15,179 nucleotides of DNA, taken from contig JAEXNZ010000537.1 in NCBI GenBank assembly GCA_023439425.1, forward strand, positions 1 to 15,179, read 5' to 3'. The notes beneath the pieces are model-generated. The model did not search any database, was not told the DNA's origin, and was given only the letters and a program-made list of their open reading frames with translations. Both the position numbers and the translations under genes were made by a program. This document shows, piece by piece, positions 1 to 8,226 of this stretch. The DNA comes from Pseudomonadota bacterium (lineage in GTDB: Bacteria; Pseudomonadota; Gammaproteobacteria; Xanthomonadales; Xanthomonadaceae). How positions within the stretch are numbered: position 1 is the first letter of the stretch; each line of letters begins with the position of its first letter.

Positions 1-3000
1 ACCGATGCCGTCTGCGCAGGCGCTGCAGCTGACTGTTCGCCCTGCAGCGGGGGCGCGGCAGCCGCTGGTGCTGCCGGCGTTGCAGCAGCGGTAGTTGTCG
101 CTGCCGCTGGATTGGCGACCTCTGCAGCCGGGGTGCGTGCCGGAGCAGTCACGCGCCGGGTGGTCTTCTTCGGATCCCTGACCCAGGCCTTGAACTGCTC
201 CTGGGTCATTTCCTTGATGCCGCCCAGGCCGGTCCAGCCCTTCGAGTAATTGCCCAGGTACGTCGACCTGGCTTCCTTCTCGGTGGCGGCACCCATGATG
301 ACCTTGTGCTCGTCGAAGCTGCCGTCCTTGTTGACCTGGTCGACCACGAACACGGGGAGCGCAGCGTCCTCCGCACGGTCCGTCATGAAGACGTCGACAT
401 GGTCTTTGTCCTTGCCCACGGTGCCTTTGAAGTAGCCGTAGTGGTTCTTCAGCGCGGGCCAGCGCGGGTCCCGCTGGCTACCAGCGGGGTTCTCGATGCT
501 GATGTCATGCCCGTTGAGGCGCACGTGGCCCTTCTTGTAGTTGCCCGCCTCTTTCTGCGCTTCCGTGGGCAGCGGTCGATCGTTCGCGGGATTGGTGGCG
601 GCTTCTGCAGCCGCTACCGTCACCTTCGGCCCGGCTTCGGGTGCTGCGGCCGGCGTGGCCACGGAAGCTGCAGGCGCAGACGCCTGGACATCTGCACTGT
701 CGATCGCCGCTGTAGCGGTGGACGATGCATCCACGGCCGCGGCCGGCGCGGTACCGACAGCGGAAGCCGCTGCAGCACCATCTGCAGGAGAAGGGGCAGT
801 GTCCTGGGCCCCGCCCAACTCCTGGATCGCCGGTGCAGCGCTGGCCGCCGCGGGCTGACCATCGTACGCCGGCAGTGGCGGCTGGCCCGCGGCGATCGTC
901 CCAGCGCTATCACCACTGGGCTGCGCGAGCGACTCGACCGCCTGCCGCCGGCGGACGGCGTTCTGCTGGATCTGGTCGACCAAGCGCTGCTCTTGGCTCC
1001 CGGTCTCTTGAGGGGTCACTGCGCCGCTCGTGCCACTCGGCTGGGCCCCGCTCTCCGGGGCGTCTGCCGGCGGAGACGTCAGGCCACGTCGACGCTGATC
1101 CTTCACTTCATCCAACAGCGGCCGCACCCGCGAGCTCGGCAAACCGTACTGGTCGCGCATGGTGCGCAACACGGTCGGCGTGTTGATGCCGCCGCGGGTG
1201 TCCATCTGGTACTGCAAGTTGGTGTGCAGCAGCTGCTGGATGTCGGTATCAGTGGCTTCGCGCAGCGCTTCCCCAGTCGCCTGGTCGATCCAGGGCGGAG
1301 GGATCGTTGGCGGGGCAGCTGCTGGCGCAGGCTGCGCCAAAGATGCTGAGCGCTGAGTCACGCCCGAGACTGCTGCGGTCTGATCCCCTACCGCGTTGGT
1401 GGGTGCGACCGCGTCCAGGGCCGACTGCGCACCTGGTGCTGCTGACGGCTGGACAGGGCCGGCCGTTGGCCGGCGCTGTGCACGCGCAGCAAGATTCGCG
1501 ACCTCGGCCAGTGATCCGGGAGCAGCGTCGGGGAACGGATCTGCTGCTGGCTGTGTGGGTCGACGGGCGACGCGGCCGGCCTCGAACGGTGCGGACATCC
1601 CGCGACCTTGCGGGAAGCGGATCTCCGGGTCGGCAAACACCTGCGGGCGCAGAGCACCACGAGTGGCGGTGCCATCCGGACTGACCGTCATGGTCTCCGG
1701 CGGGGGGAGCGCGAGCATCTGGGACGGGATTGGCGGCGGTGGCAGCGATGGCGGGGTGGGTCGAGCAGCAAGCCGCTGCTGGTCTGCCGCAACTGCAGCC
1801 TGGTTGTCGCCGCGACTGGCTACAGCACCGCCGGCGGCCATGCCGCCGCCCAGGACGGCACCGAGTGCCGCGCCGGTACCGGCTGCCTCGGGCACGCCCT
1901 CCCATGGATCCTGCGTCGCGTCGACCTGGCGCTGGCCAACGTTGCTGGTCAGCTGTGAGCCGCCTTCCTGGATGCCCTCTTCGACGGTCTCCCGCGCGGC
2001 ACCGGCCAGCATCGCCTTGGGCTTGCGGGCGAGGCCTCGCGTGAACACGTCGGCTTCAAACGGTGCTGCCAAGCGGCCAGCAGCTGCTGCAATGGGGGCC
2101 GTCAGCACCTGCGCCTCCAGCGAAGCGCCGCGGGCGATGGTTTCCTTCACCGACTGCGGATCTCCGCCGGCGGCGACCATTCGGCGGTACTCGGGATTGG
2201 CGTCCCAAACCGACTGCGGCTGGGCTATGGCCTGCTGATACGTCTGCTGACCAGCCGCGCCAGTTTCCATCACGGTGGTCAGACCAGTTGCAGCCGTGGT
2301 GGCTGCCTTGCGACCAGCGGCGGTTGCGGCAGTCTCCGCAGCCTCCGTGCTGAGCCCCTTGGCCAGCGCGCCGGCAAGCGCCTTCTCGCCTGCTCGTGCG
2401 GCAGCCACGCGCGTGCCCGCACCCATTGCGGCGATGTTGGGCACCTGCTCGGCGACGAAGTTGCCCAGCAAGCGCGGCGACGACAGCACCTTGCCGGCGC
2501 TGGCGAAGAAACCCTTGGTGTCCTGCAGTTCCTGGCGTTCCTGCTGCAGGGCGCTGGACTGGGCCCCAGCGATTCCCTGGCTTGCGAACTGCGTGGCCTG
2601 GGAGAGCGCAGCGCTGTCGGAGCCTGCACTTCGGCCTGCGGCTATTTCGTTGACCGTGCCTGGCACCTTGGCTGCGAGCTCGGACGCTCCCCGCACACCC
2701 AGACGATCAAGCCCTCGAAGGCCCTGCCGCACCAGGTTGGAGGGCTTCATGCTGTTGTGCTGTTCGACCGCACCACCGAGGATGTTCACCGCGCCAGCGG
2801 CAACGCCCAAGGCGGTATCTTTGGCCGCCTCGCCCCAGGTCCGCTCGGGTCGCTTCGCAACACGTTGCGGCTCCGGTGCTCGAGGCGCAAAGCTGCTTTT
2901 GAAGTCCAGGCTGGGCGGAGACCCTCCCGGTGCGGTTGCAGCTGCCGGACTTGCGCCGGGCGCAGCGGGTCTCTTTGCCGGCTTGAAACTACTTTCGAAA

Positions 3001-3017
3001 TCGAGGGGATTGGCCAT
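1..3017 (-). CDS. Very large phage polyvalent-type virion protein with pyrophosphatase-like domain (3' end outside window)
   Basis: An open frame of 1005 codons runs from an ATG at 3017 to the left edge without a stop; I translated it codon by codon. The start lies 6 bases after the TAA of the upstream gene, with no clear ribosome site. Seen: a duplicated LDF-x-SSF motif at residues 5-11 and 37-43; an Ala-rich helical region (about 60-370); a glycine-zipper hydrophobic stretch around residues 378-402; long Pro/Ala-rich linkers; a small charged region at about 574-643; an inorganic-pyrophosphatase-like domain at about 824-946; then an Ala/Pro/Thr tail to the edge. Known: phage polyvalent proteins are giant, multi-domain, probably virion-packaged and injected proteins, and an InPase domain is one of their modules. 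Inferred: this is the ejected protein at the end of the virion operon, with further enzymatic domains beyond the edge. The N-terminal half itself has no function I recognise. Confidence 0.85.
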   Translation of the reverse strand, partial: MANPLDFESSFKPAKRPAAPGASPAAATAPGGSPPSLDFKSSFAPRAPEPQRVAKRPERTWGEAAKDTALGVAAGAVNILGGAVEQHNSMKPSNLVRQGLRGLDRLGVRGASELAAKVPGTVNEIAAGRSAGSDSAALSQATQFASQGIAGAQSSALQQERQELQDTKGFFASAGKVLSSPRLLGNFVAEQVPNIAAMGAGTRVAAARAGEKALAGALAKGLSTEAAETAATAAGRKAATTAATGLTTVMETGAAGQQTYQQAIAQPQSVWDANPEYRRMVAAGGDPQSVKETIARGASLEAQVLTAPIAAAAGRLAAPFEADVFTRGLARKPKAMLAGAARETVEEGIQEGGSQLTSNVGQRQVDATQDPWEGVPEAAGTGAALGAVLGGGMAAGGAVASRGDNQAAVAADQQRLAARPTPPSLPPPPIPSQMLALPPPETMTVSPDGTATRGALRPQVFADPEIRFPQGRGMSAPFEAGRVARRPTQPAADPFPDAAPGSLAEVANLAARAQRRPTAGPVQPSAAPGAQSALDAVAPTNAVGDQTAAVSGVTQRSASLAQPAPAAAPPTIPPPWIDQATGEALREATDTDIQQLLHTNLQYQMDTRGGINTPTVLRTMRDQYGLPSSRVRPLLDEVKDQRRRGLTSPPADAPESGAQPSGTSGAVTPQETGSQEQRLVDQIQQNAVRRRQAVESLAQPSGDSAGTIAAGQPPLPAYDGQPAAASAAPAIQELGGAQDTAPSPADGAAAASAVGTAPAAAVDASSTATAAIDSADVQASAPAASVATPAAAPEAGPKVTVAAAEAATNPANDRPLPTEAQKEAGNYKKGHVRLNGHDISIENPAGSQRDPRWPALKNHYGYFKGTVGKDKDHVDVFMTDRAEDAALPVFVVDQVNKDGSFDEHKVIMGAATEKEARSTYLGNYSKGWTGLGGIKEMTQEQFKAWVRDPKKTTRRVTAPARTPAAEVANPAAATTTAAATPAAPAAAAPPLQGEQSAAAPAQTAS
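180..548 (-). other. Inorganic-pyrophosphatase-like (InPase) domain within the large protein
   Basis: Residues about 824-946 of the large protein. In order they show a GNYKKGH opening, an IENPAGS motif (residues 841-847), HYGYFKGT (859-866), the acidic cluster D870-K-D872-H-V-D875 followed by V-F, and FDEHKVIMG (901-909), ending in a Trp-containing helix near W945. Known: soluble family I pyrophosphatases have E-I-P-x-GS, NYGY, D-x-D-P-x-D-V and a later D-D-K-x-x-A-V segment, in that order, and the aspartates bind the catalytic metals. The match in order and spacing is good, although the second and fourth positions of the acidic signature (Lys, His) differ from the usual Gly/Ser and Pro/Glu. 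Inferred: it hydrolyses pyrophosphate or a related phosphoanhydride in the infected cell; activity is not shown. Confidence 0.75.
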
Positions 3018-3023
3018 AGTGAG

Positions 3024-4469
3024 TTACTGCCCGAACGTCTGGTCGAAGTAGGCGCGGAGCTCTGCATCCGTCATTTTTGAACCCTTGGATCTGGCGTCAC
3101 CGAGGAACTGCTCGAACGTTGGGGCTGACGACGAACCGCGAAGTCCGCTGTAGAGCGGGTCGTTATCCAGCTGCTGTATCGCTGCCTGGCGCTGGGTGTC
3201 ATCGAGCGTGGCATTGCTCGAAATCGCATTGAATCGGTCGGTGTACGACTTGAGGCGGTCGGCGTCGGTCAGTTCGCCGGTCTGCCGCGGCGGCTGTGCG
3301 GCGCGGACGGTCTGCCCATCGGCACCGGTCACCGGCCTCCAGCTGCCGTCACTGCCCACAACGCCCATCCCGCCGTCGGCGGCGATCGATACCTCGGGGC
3401 GACGAGCAACGCGTGCAGCCTCCACGTCGGCGACTCGATTCGCTGCGTTGTTCTGCATGGTGGCATTGAACTGACTGGCCTCCATCTGTCGTGCTGCGTC
3501 CGCCTGCGCTGCGGCTGCATTGGCTTGGCCTGCGGCCAAGTCCACGTCGTCCTGGAGGCGAAGTGCCGACGCGCGTTCCGCCTGGCGTGCACCGGCTTCA
3601 CCCAGGATGGCTTGGGCCACTGCAGCGCGACCGCTCGGGCTACCTTTGAGCGATGCGCTGCCCATGGCGCGCATCAGCCTGTCGACCGTGGTGTCGCCGG
3701 GATTCTCGATGATCGCCCCCTGTCGGCCACGCTGCGCAAGCGGCGCAGTGGGCCGCGGCGCGACAATTGCCGGTGCGGCGGCAGCGAGCGCGGGAACGGG
3801 AGCTGCAGCACCCGCTGCTGACCCGCCCGCAGCGGCAACGGTGGCCCCGGTACCGGTGTAAACCGGGTTTCCATTGGCGTCCAGGGTGCGGGTGATCCCC
3901 GCAGGCAGGGCTGCAACGCGCGCACCCGTGCCGAGCGCGGGCGCTGCCGACGCTGGTACCCCCGTGCCCGCTGCCGCTGGGCTTGCAGTGCTATCCACCT
4001 GGGCAGTTACCGCTGAAAAGTTGGGGGGGGCTGCGGGCCTCGCGGCCACCATGGGAGCGGAGATCCCTGATGCAATGCCGCTGGTTGCGGCAGGGCGCGC
4101 CGCCAAGCTGGGCCGCAGCCCCGATCGGCCGCCGGCGAGGTTTCGCACCGCGCGCAGCGGGCTACTCAAGCTCGGTGCGGCAATGGGCCTGCCCTGCTGG
4201 GCGGATGGCGCAGCGCCGACCAGCGCGCGGCCCGCATCGCGCGCGAAGCCGCCGGCAACCCGTACCGGTGCAGTGACCGCGCTGATGCCGGCGTCGGCCG
4301 TGCGTACACCGCTGGCCGCAGCGCCGGTGGCGGCATTGGCCGTACGGCCAATGCCAGATTGGATCGAGTTCCCGAACTGCGTGCCAGGGCTGACCGGCCT
4401 CGCGGCGATGCGGGTTGCCGGCGTAGCGCCGGCTACCGGGCTGATCAGGTTTTCGTCATCGTTGGCCAT
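3024..4469 (-). CDS. Ala-rich phage virion protein, putative internal/ejected protein
   Basis: 481 residues, starting at an ATG with a GGGGA ribosome site, 27 bases after the previous stop; this is the largest gap between genes in the window. Seen: a low-complexity Ala/Gly/Pro/Thr N-terminal half (to about residue 250), a helical and probably coiled-coil region (about 258-357, rich in Ala, Gln, Asn and Arg), a short Gly-rich link, and a helical C-terminal section (about 400-481) ending in a D-A-E-L-R-A-Y-F-D-Q-T-F-type helix. There are no catalytic motifs, no signal peptide and no convincing membrane helix. It lies between a coiled-coil protein and the giant polyvalent-type protein. Inferred from that position and composition: an internal core or DNA-ejection protein. 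I do not recognise a named family. Confidence 0.85.
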   Translation of the reverse strand: MANDDENLISPVAGATPATRIAARPVSPGTQFGNSIQSGIGRTANAATGAAASGVRTADAGISAVTAPVRVAGGFARDAGRALVGAAPSAQQGRPIAAPSLSSPLRAVRNLAGGRSGLRPSLAARPAATSGIASGISAPMVAARPAAPPNFSAVTAQVDSTASPAAAGTGVPASAAPALGTGARVAALPAGITRTLDANGNPVYTGTGATVAAAGGSAAGAAAPVPALAAAAPAIVAPRPTAPLAQRGRQGAIIENPGDTTVDRLMRAMGSASLKGSPSGRAAVAQAILGEAGARQAERASALRLQDDVDLAAGQANAAAAQADAARQMEASQFNATMQNNAANRVADVEAARVARRPEVSIAADGGMGVVGSDGSWRPVTGADGQTVRAAQPPRQTGELTDADRLKSYTDRFNAISSNATLDDTQRQAAIQQLDNDPLYSGLRGSSSAPTFEQFLGDARSKGSKMTDAELRAYFDQTFGQ

Positions 4470-4496
4470 GTGATCCCCGTTGGATGTTGAAGCGAA

Positions 4497-6386
4497 TCAG
4501 GCGTCCTGGATCTCGCCCTGGAAGCTGAAGTTCTGGCTGCAGGAGCTGGACTTGCTGCGGCCGCTGGAGACGCTGGCACCGTAGTTGACGGCGCTCATGG
4601 TGCTGGCGGCGAGCTGGCTGGAAATCTGAGCCTTGGCCCGCTGGATCTCGGCGTGCTGGGACAGCAGGCCCAGCATCTGCTGGATCCGCATCTGCGCCTG
4701 CTGGAGCTGGGTCTCTACATCGGCGCGCTCACGCGCCAATCCCAGCTCGAAGCTGCGGTCGGCAGCTGCAGACGCGACCTGCTCCACCGAGGCGTCAGCG
4801 CTGTACATGCGCGCCTTCGAGTCGTAGGCCTGGCCAACTGCAGCCAGGCGCGCGCGTTCGGCCCCCAGCATGGTGTCGAAGCGCGTGATGCCGCTACGCC
4901 AGACGTCCAGGTTCATGCCGTGCTGCGCCATCCGCAGGCGTTCGGCTTCGAACTGCATGTTGTTGCTGGACGCCCATGCGTCCACGCGCTTGGCGTTGGC
5001 ATCCACCAGGGTGCGGTACAGATCCGCCCGCTTGCCCTCGCCTTCGACGCCAGCGGTGTAGCCCTGCCACTCGGCGACATGAGCGCGCCAGCGCGCCTCG
5101 TAAGCGTCCACCTGGGCCCGGTACTTCTCGATGCCGAACCTGTTCACATCGGCCTGCACTTTCACCGCTTCCACGCGGGTACGGTAGAAGTCGGCCAACG
5201 TGGTCACGCCGCGCAACTGCGACTCATACAGCCGCACCCGCTGCTCGTTGATCTCACCGCGCGCACGCTCGCCTTCGATCTGGGCGCGAAATACTTCAAC
5301 CTTGGCCAACTCCGACTGGATGCGATCGCGCACCACCTGGGCTTCGGTCTGGTAGGCCTGCAGCCGGGCGTTGAATACACTGATCCGGGCGTTGAGCAGC
5401 TGGATCACGCTCTCGCGCTGGAACGAGGCCGCCTGCAGGAACAGCTTCTGCTCGTCGCTGTGCAGCTGCGCCAGAGTGCCCTCCAGCGCAGCGCCCTGGG
5501 CGATGGCCATGCGCTGGTTGGCCAAGGACTCTTCCATCTGCTTAATCGCCGCATCGCGCGACGCCTCAGCAACCGCACTCTGGCCGGTCTGCCTGATTTC
5601 CAGAACACGCCCGGCCAGTTGCCCCTGCGGCTCAGTGAACCCCCGTGATGCAAACTCGGCGAATGCCTGGTCAACACCCTTCTGGGTGTCGACCTCAATG
5701 CGGCTGCGGGCGCGCTGGAAGATGGCGTCCTCGATCACCTTGGGCAGCGCCTGGCTGCCCACGATCATCGGCTTCAGGGTTGCGGTGAGCGTGTCGACCA
5801 GCGTGCTGACGTAGGGCTTCGGGTCAAAGCTCCAGGTGTCGTTGAACGGCGGCTCGATGAACACCGGCTTGTCAGCTTGGAATGCCGGAAGCGTGATGAC
5901 CGGGGCCGCCGGCAGGCGCAACGCCTCGAATGTGGGTACCGGCGGCAACACATACGTCGGCTCCGAAGGCAGCACGATCTGGGCCGGATCCACCGGCACG
6001 GTCGGCTCGGCTACGTTCGGAGCAGTCGGTCTGGGGCCGAACGTGAGCGTCGGCGGCTGGGCGTCCAGCTCGGGCGCGGAGGTGATGCCGAGCGGTGCAG
6101 GTACGAAGCCAGGTGCTGCCGGTAGCGGCACGTCCGGGCGGCGGAACTCGAGCGCTCGATCGTCAAACTCCGGCCGCGTCGGGCGACGGAACGTCGCCTG
6201 GGGGTCGGCAAAGTTGAAGTCCACGGAGAAATCCACCGGGTCCAGCCGCAGGCTGTTGAGCCCCTGCAGGTTGTCGACCGCGATGTTGTACGTCTTCGTG
6301 CCGAGGTCCATGAAGCGCTCATGAGCGCTTCCGACCAGCGTAATTGCCGGGTCAGCCGACAGATCAGGGCACCAGGTAGTTGCCAT
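4497..6386 (-). CDS. Long coiled-coil phage structural protein with proline-rich N-terminus
   Basis: 629 residues; ATG at 6386 preceded by GGAG eight bases upstream. Seen: a short start region, a Pro-rich extended segment (about 60-185, with repeated P-x-x-P spacing), an ASRGFTEPQGQLAGR motif at residues 246-260, then an almost uninterrupted Ala/Gln/Glu/Arg-rich helix to about residue 600 with recurring Y-R-A-Q and A-Y-E-A-type units, and a Ser-rich tail containing S-S-S-C-S. Known, from memory of phage genomes: proteins with this RGF-x-x-P-x-G start and long helical body occur in many podovirus-like structural operons, usually as 'hypothetical' or 'virion' proteins. Inferred: an elongated internal or tail-tube-associated protein that works with the two downstream gene products. 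Confident as a gene, uncertain in role. Confidence 0.9.
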   Translation of the reverse strand: MATTWCPDLSADPAITLVGSAHERFMDLGTKTYNIAVDNLQGLNSLRLDPVDFSVDFNFADPQATFRRPTRPEFDDRALEFRRPDVPLPAAPGFVPAPLGITSAPELDAQPPTLTFGPRPTAPNVAEPTVPVDPAQIVLPSEPTYVLPPVPTFEALRLPAAPVITLPAFQADKPVFIEPPFNDTWSFDPKPYVSTLVDTLTATLKPMIVGSQALPKVIEDAIFQRARSRIEVDTQKGVDQAFAEFASRGFTEPQGQLAGRVLEIRQTGQSAVAEASRDAAIKQMEESLANQRMAIAQGAALEGTLAQLHSDEQKLFLQAASFQRESVIQLLNARISVFNARLQAYQTEAQVVRDRIQSELAKVEVFRAQIEGERARGEINEQRVRLYESQLRGVTTLADFYRTRVEAVKVQADVNRFGIEKYRAQVDAYEARWRAHVAEWQGYTAGVEGEGKRADLYRTLVDANAKRVDAWASSNNMQFEAERLRMAQHGMNLDVWRSGITRFDTMLGAERARLAAVGQAYDSKARMYSADASVEQVASAAADRSFELGLARERADVETQLQQAQMRIQQMLGLLSQHAEIQRAKAQISSQLAASTMSAVNYGASVSSGRSKSSSCSQNFSFQGEIQDA

Positions 6387-6400
6387 TCATGCTTCTCCGA

Positions 6401-6742
6401 TCAAACCCACCAGGAATAGACGATGACGGGCCACTGGTTGCTGCCCTGGACAACGGTGCCTGGTGCACCGTCAGGGCCTGAGTAGGACTGTTCTTCCCCG
6501 TCCTCCCAGATGGCATATCGGTTGTTGTCGATCGAATACCGCAACTGGTAACCGCGGTCTCCCTCGACATCGAGCGAGAAGTCCTGGCCGAGCACGAAGC
6601 GCGGATCCAGGCCGATGACGAACCTGTCGTCGACACGGAGGTAGCCGTTCTCAAAGGTCAGGTCGATCGTCTCAGGCGGCCCGGGATCGCCGCACTCCTG
6701 TTTGAGGCCCCGGATTTCGGCCCAGAAACACGGTCCGGCCAT
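6401..6742 (-). CDS. Small phage structural protein, unknown function
   Basis: 113 residues; ATG at 6742 with a good GAGGGG ribosome site six bases upstream, two bases after the TGA of the preceding gene. The sequence is acidic and aromatic-rich and alternates in a way that suggests beta strands; it has two cysteines near the start (C5 and C17) and ends in a strand carrying two Trp (V-Y-S-W-W-V). There is no transmembrane segment or enzyme motif. The gene lies between the 493-residue beta-repeat protein and the 629-residue coiled-coil protein, so a tail or connector accessory role is likely. I do not recognise a family. Confidence 0.85.
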   Translation of the reverse strand: MAGPCFWAEIRGLKQECGDPGPPETIDLTFENGYLRVDDRFVIGLDPRFVLGQDFSLDVEGDRGYQLRYSIDNNRYAIWEDGEEQSYSGPDGAPGTVVQGSNQWPVIVYSWWV

Positions 6743-6744
6743 GG

Positions 6745-8226
6745 TCAGCCCCTCGTCCGGCGATCGAGATAGATCGGCCGGAACTCGATAGCGGAGAGAT
6801 CGAAGTCCGACCCGTCCGCGTTCTCAATCACGAAATCGAAATCCACTGCCTTGATGCCCTTGCCGAGCTTCCATCTGGATTCGCGCGGGCTGGATGCCGG
6901 GCGCTCGAGGATGCGGTAGATGGCGGCTTCCTTTAGCCCGGATTCTTCATTGACGGTGATCACCTGCATCCACAAAGCGCCATCGCTGCTGTAACCCACG
7001 AAAGCCTCTGGCAGGCGCTTCAGACGGCGCGAACCCATGGCGGAAAGGCCCAGCCGCAGGCGTGCCGCGATGGGCGTCCCGTCATCGTCATCGCCGTCAA
7101 GGGTGTGGAGGCCGTCCGAGGCGGCGGCGTAGTACCTGCCGCCCACCTTGGCGAAGCTGTTGAACGGGTAGTTCGTGTAGCGGCTCAGCGCGTGGTTTTC
7201 GGTGTTCATCGCCCACGCCACGTACTCGCCGGTGTCCAGGGCGAGACGCGTGACGAATCCGATGCCTTCTCGCAGCAGCTCAGACATCGATGCCACCGTC
7301 GTCGCAGCACTGCCCCCGACAATCCGGTCCGTGGCAATGACTACGCCGGTACCGGTCTCGGTGGCCAGCGCCGATGCCAACAGGCCATCCACCAGCCGCT
7401 CGGCCGCGCTTTGCAAGTTGGCCACCACGTCAGACAGCACCAGCTGATCGATCACCGTCTCGGTCCGGAGCGCCTCGGTGATCGACCCGAACCAGATGCC
7501 GGCGACGACGACCGTAGCGGCGTCGGCATACGAGCGACACCTGCCGTCCAGCAAGAGCCTGGAGATCACGCGCTCGACCATCACGCCGTCGGCGCTGACC
7601 TCCGCATTGAAACAGACGCCCTCTTCCACCAGCAGCAGGTACACCACCGCCAGTGCATCGCCAAAGCTCAGCACGTCCCGGCCCTTCCCTTCGCCCTGCA
7701 GCGCGCTGCGCCGGGATCCGGAGAGGGAAAGCACCTCCGACATCACGGCGGTCTGCAGCGACCTGTGGTGGCCACCGAGCACCAGCTGGGAGCGTGGGCT
7801 CACGAACCAGCGGCCGCCAAACGACGACACCATCGGCGGGCGCTCTTCCAGCCCGGCATACGCCGCAGGCGCAGTGAGCTGCCGCCCGCTTCCGGAGAGC
7901 AGCAGCAGTGCGCGGCCTGCGCCCTGGTTGGGGGCGAGCTGGTAGCCGCGGGACTGGAGCGACAAGGAGGCCCCGCCGCTGCCGAAGGTGCGATCAAACC
8001 CCCGGCCGGCACCCCGCAGCGCAAGCCCTGCAGATCCGCTGACCGGAACCTGGGGTTCCACGCCACCACCGTAGAAGAACTGGCCAACGCCGTAGCTGCG
8101 CAGGGTCAGGCGCGCGGATCCGCCTGCCTCAATGCCAGTACCGAGGCCGCGGCCAGCCACGGTCAGCACTGCGCCGCCGCTGCCGTCGATTTGAACTTGT
8201 GACACAGCGTCGAACTGGATGGTCAT
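6745..8226 (-). CDS. Phage tail structural protein with N-terminal beta repeats
   Basis: 493 residues from the ATG at 8226, which overlaps the upstream TGA as ATGA and has TGGAG ten bases before it; a further 11 in-frame codons upstream are open but less likely to be used. Seen: five degenerate Gly-flanked strands of the type G-x-A-x-L-x-L-x-x-x-G at about residues 17-26, 36-46, 64-74, 84-94 and 102-114; a middle section rich in Val, Leu and Ala with helical character; and a C-terminal half with S-R-Y-T-N-Y-P-F-N-S-F-A-K, a G-G-R-Y-Y-A-A motif, an acidic D-G-D-D-D-D-G loop, and a Gly/Lys-rich strand section to the end. From memory, this C-terminal half is conserved among podovirus-like structural proteins. 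Inferred: a tail-exterior or tail-spike-base component. Exact role unknown. Confidence 0.88.
   Translation of the reverse strand: MTIQFDAVSQVQIDGSGGAVLTVAGRGLGTGIEAGGSARLTLRSYGVGQFFYGGGVEPQVPVSGSAGLALRGAGRGFDRTFGSGGASLSLQSRGYQLAPNQGAGRALLLLSGSGRQLTAPAAYAGLEERPPMVSSFGGRWFVSPRSQLVLGGHHRSLQTAVMSEVLSLSGSRRSALQGEGKGRDVLSFGDALAVVYLLLVEEGVCFNAEVSADGVMVERVISRLLLDGRCRSYADAATVVVAGIWFGSITEALRTETVIDQLVLSDVVANLQSAAERLVDGLLASALATETGTGVVIATDRIVGGSAATTVASMSELLREGIGFVTRLALDTGEYVAWAMNTENHALSRYTNYPFNSFAKVGGRYYAAASDGLHTLDGDDDDGTPIAARLRLGLSAMGSRRLKRLPEAFVGYSSDGALWMQVITVNEESGLKEAAIYRILERPASSPRESRWKLGKGIKAVDFDFVIENADGSDFDLSAIEFRPIYLDRRTRG

Noticed and set aside
306..1349. 347-codon plus-strand open frame opposite the giant gene
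   Set aside because: Arg/Gly/Cys-rich, non-protein-like composition with no ribosome site; the minus frame is open throughout and carries a recognisable domain.
4470..4496. Possible promoter or terminator in the largest gap between genes
   Set aside because: 27 bases hold only a ribosome site; no hairpin with a T-run and no -10/-35 pair.
4653..5648. 331-codon plus-strand open frame opposite the coiled-coil gene
   Set aside because: His/Leu/Gln-rich sequence that mirrors the helical codons of the opposite strand; typical antisense shadow in high-GC DNA.
7105..8202. 365-codon plus-strand open frame opposite the 493-residue gene
   Set aside because: Arg/His/Gln-rich, no ribosome site, no motif; the opposite gene has conserved-looking features and coupled starts.
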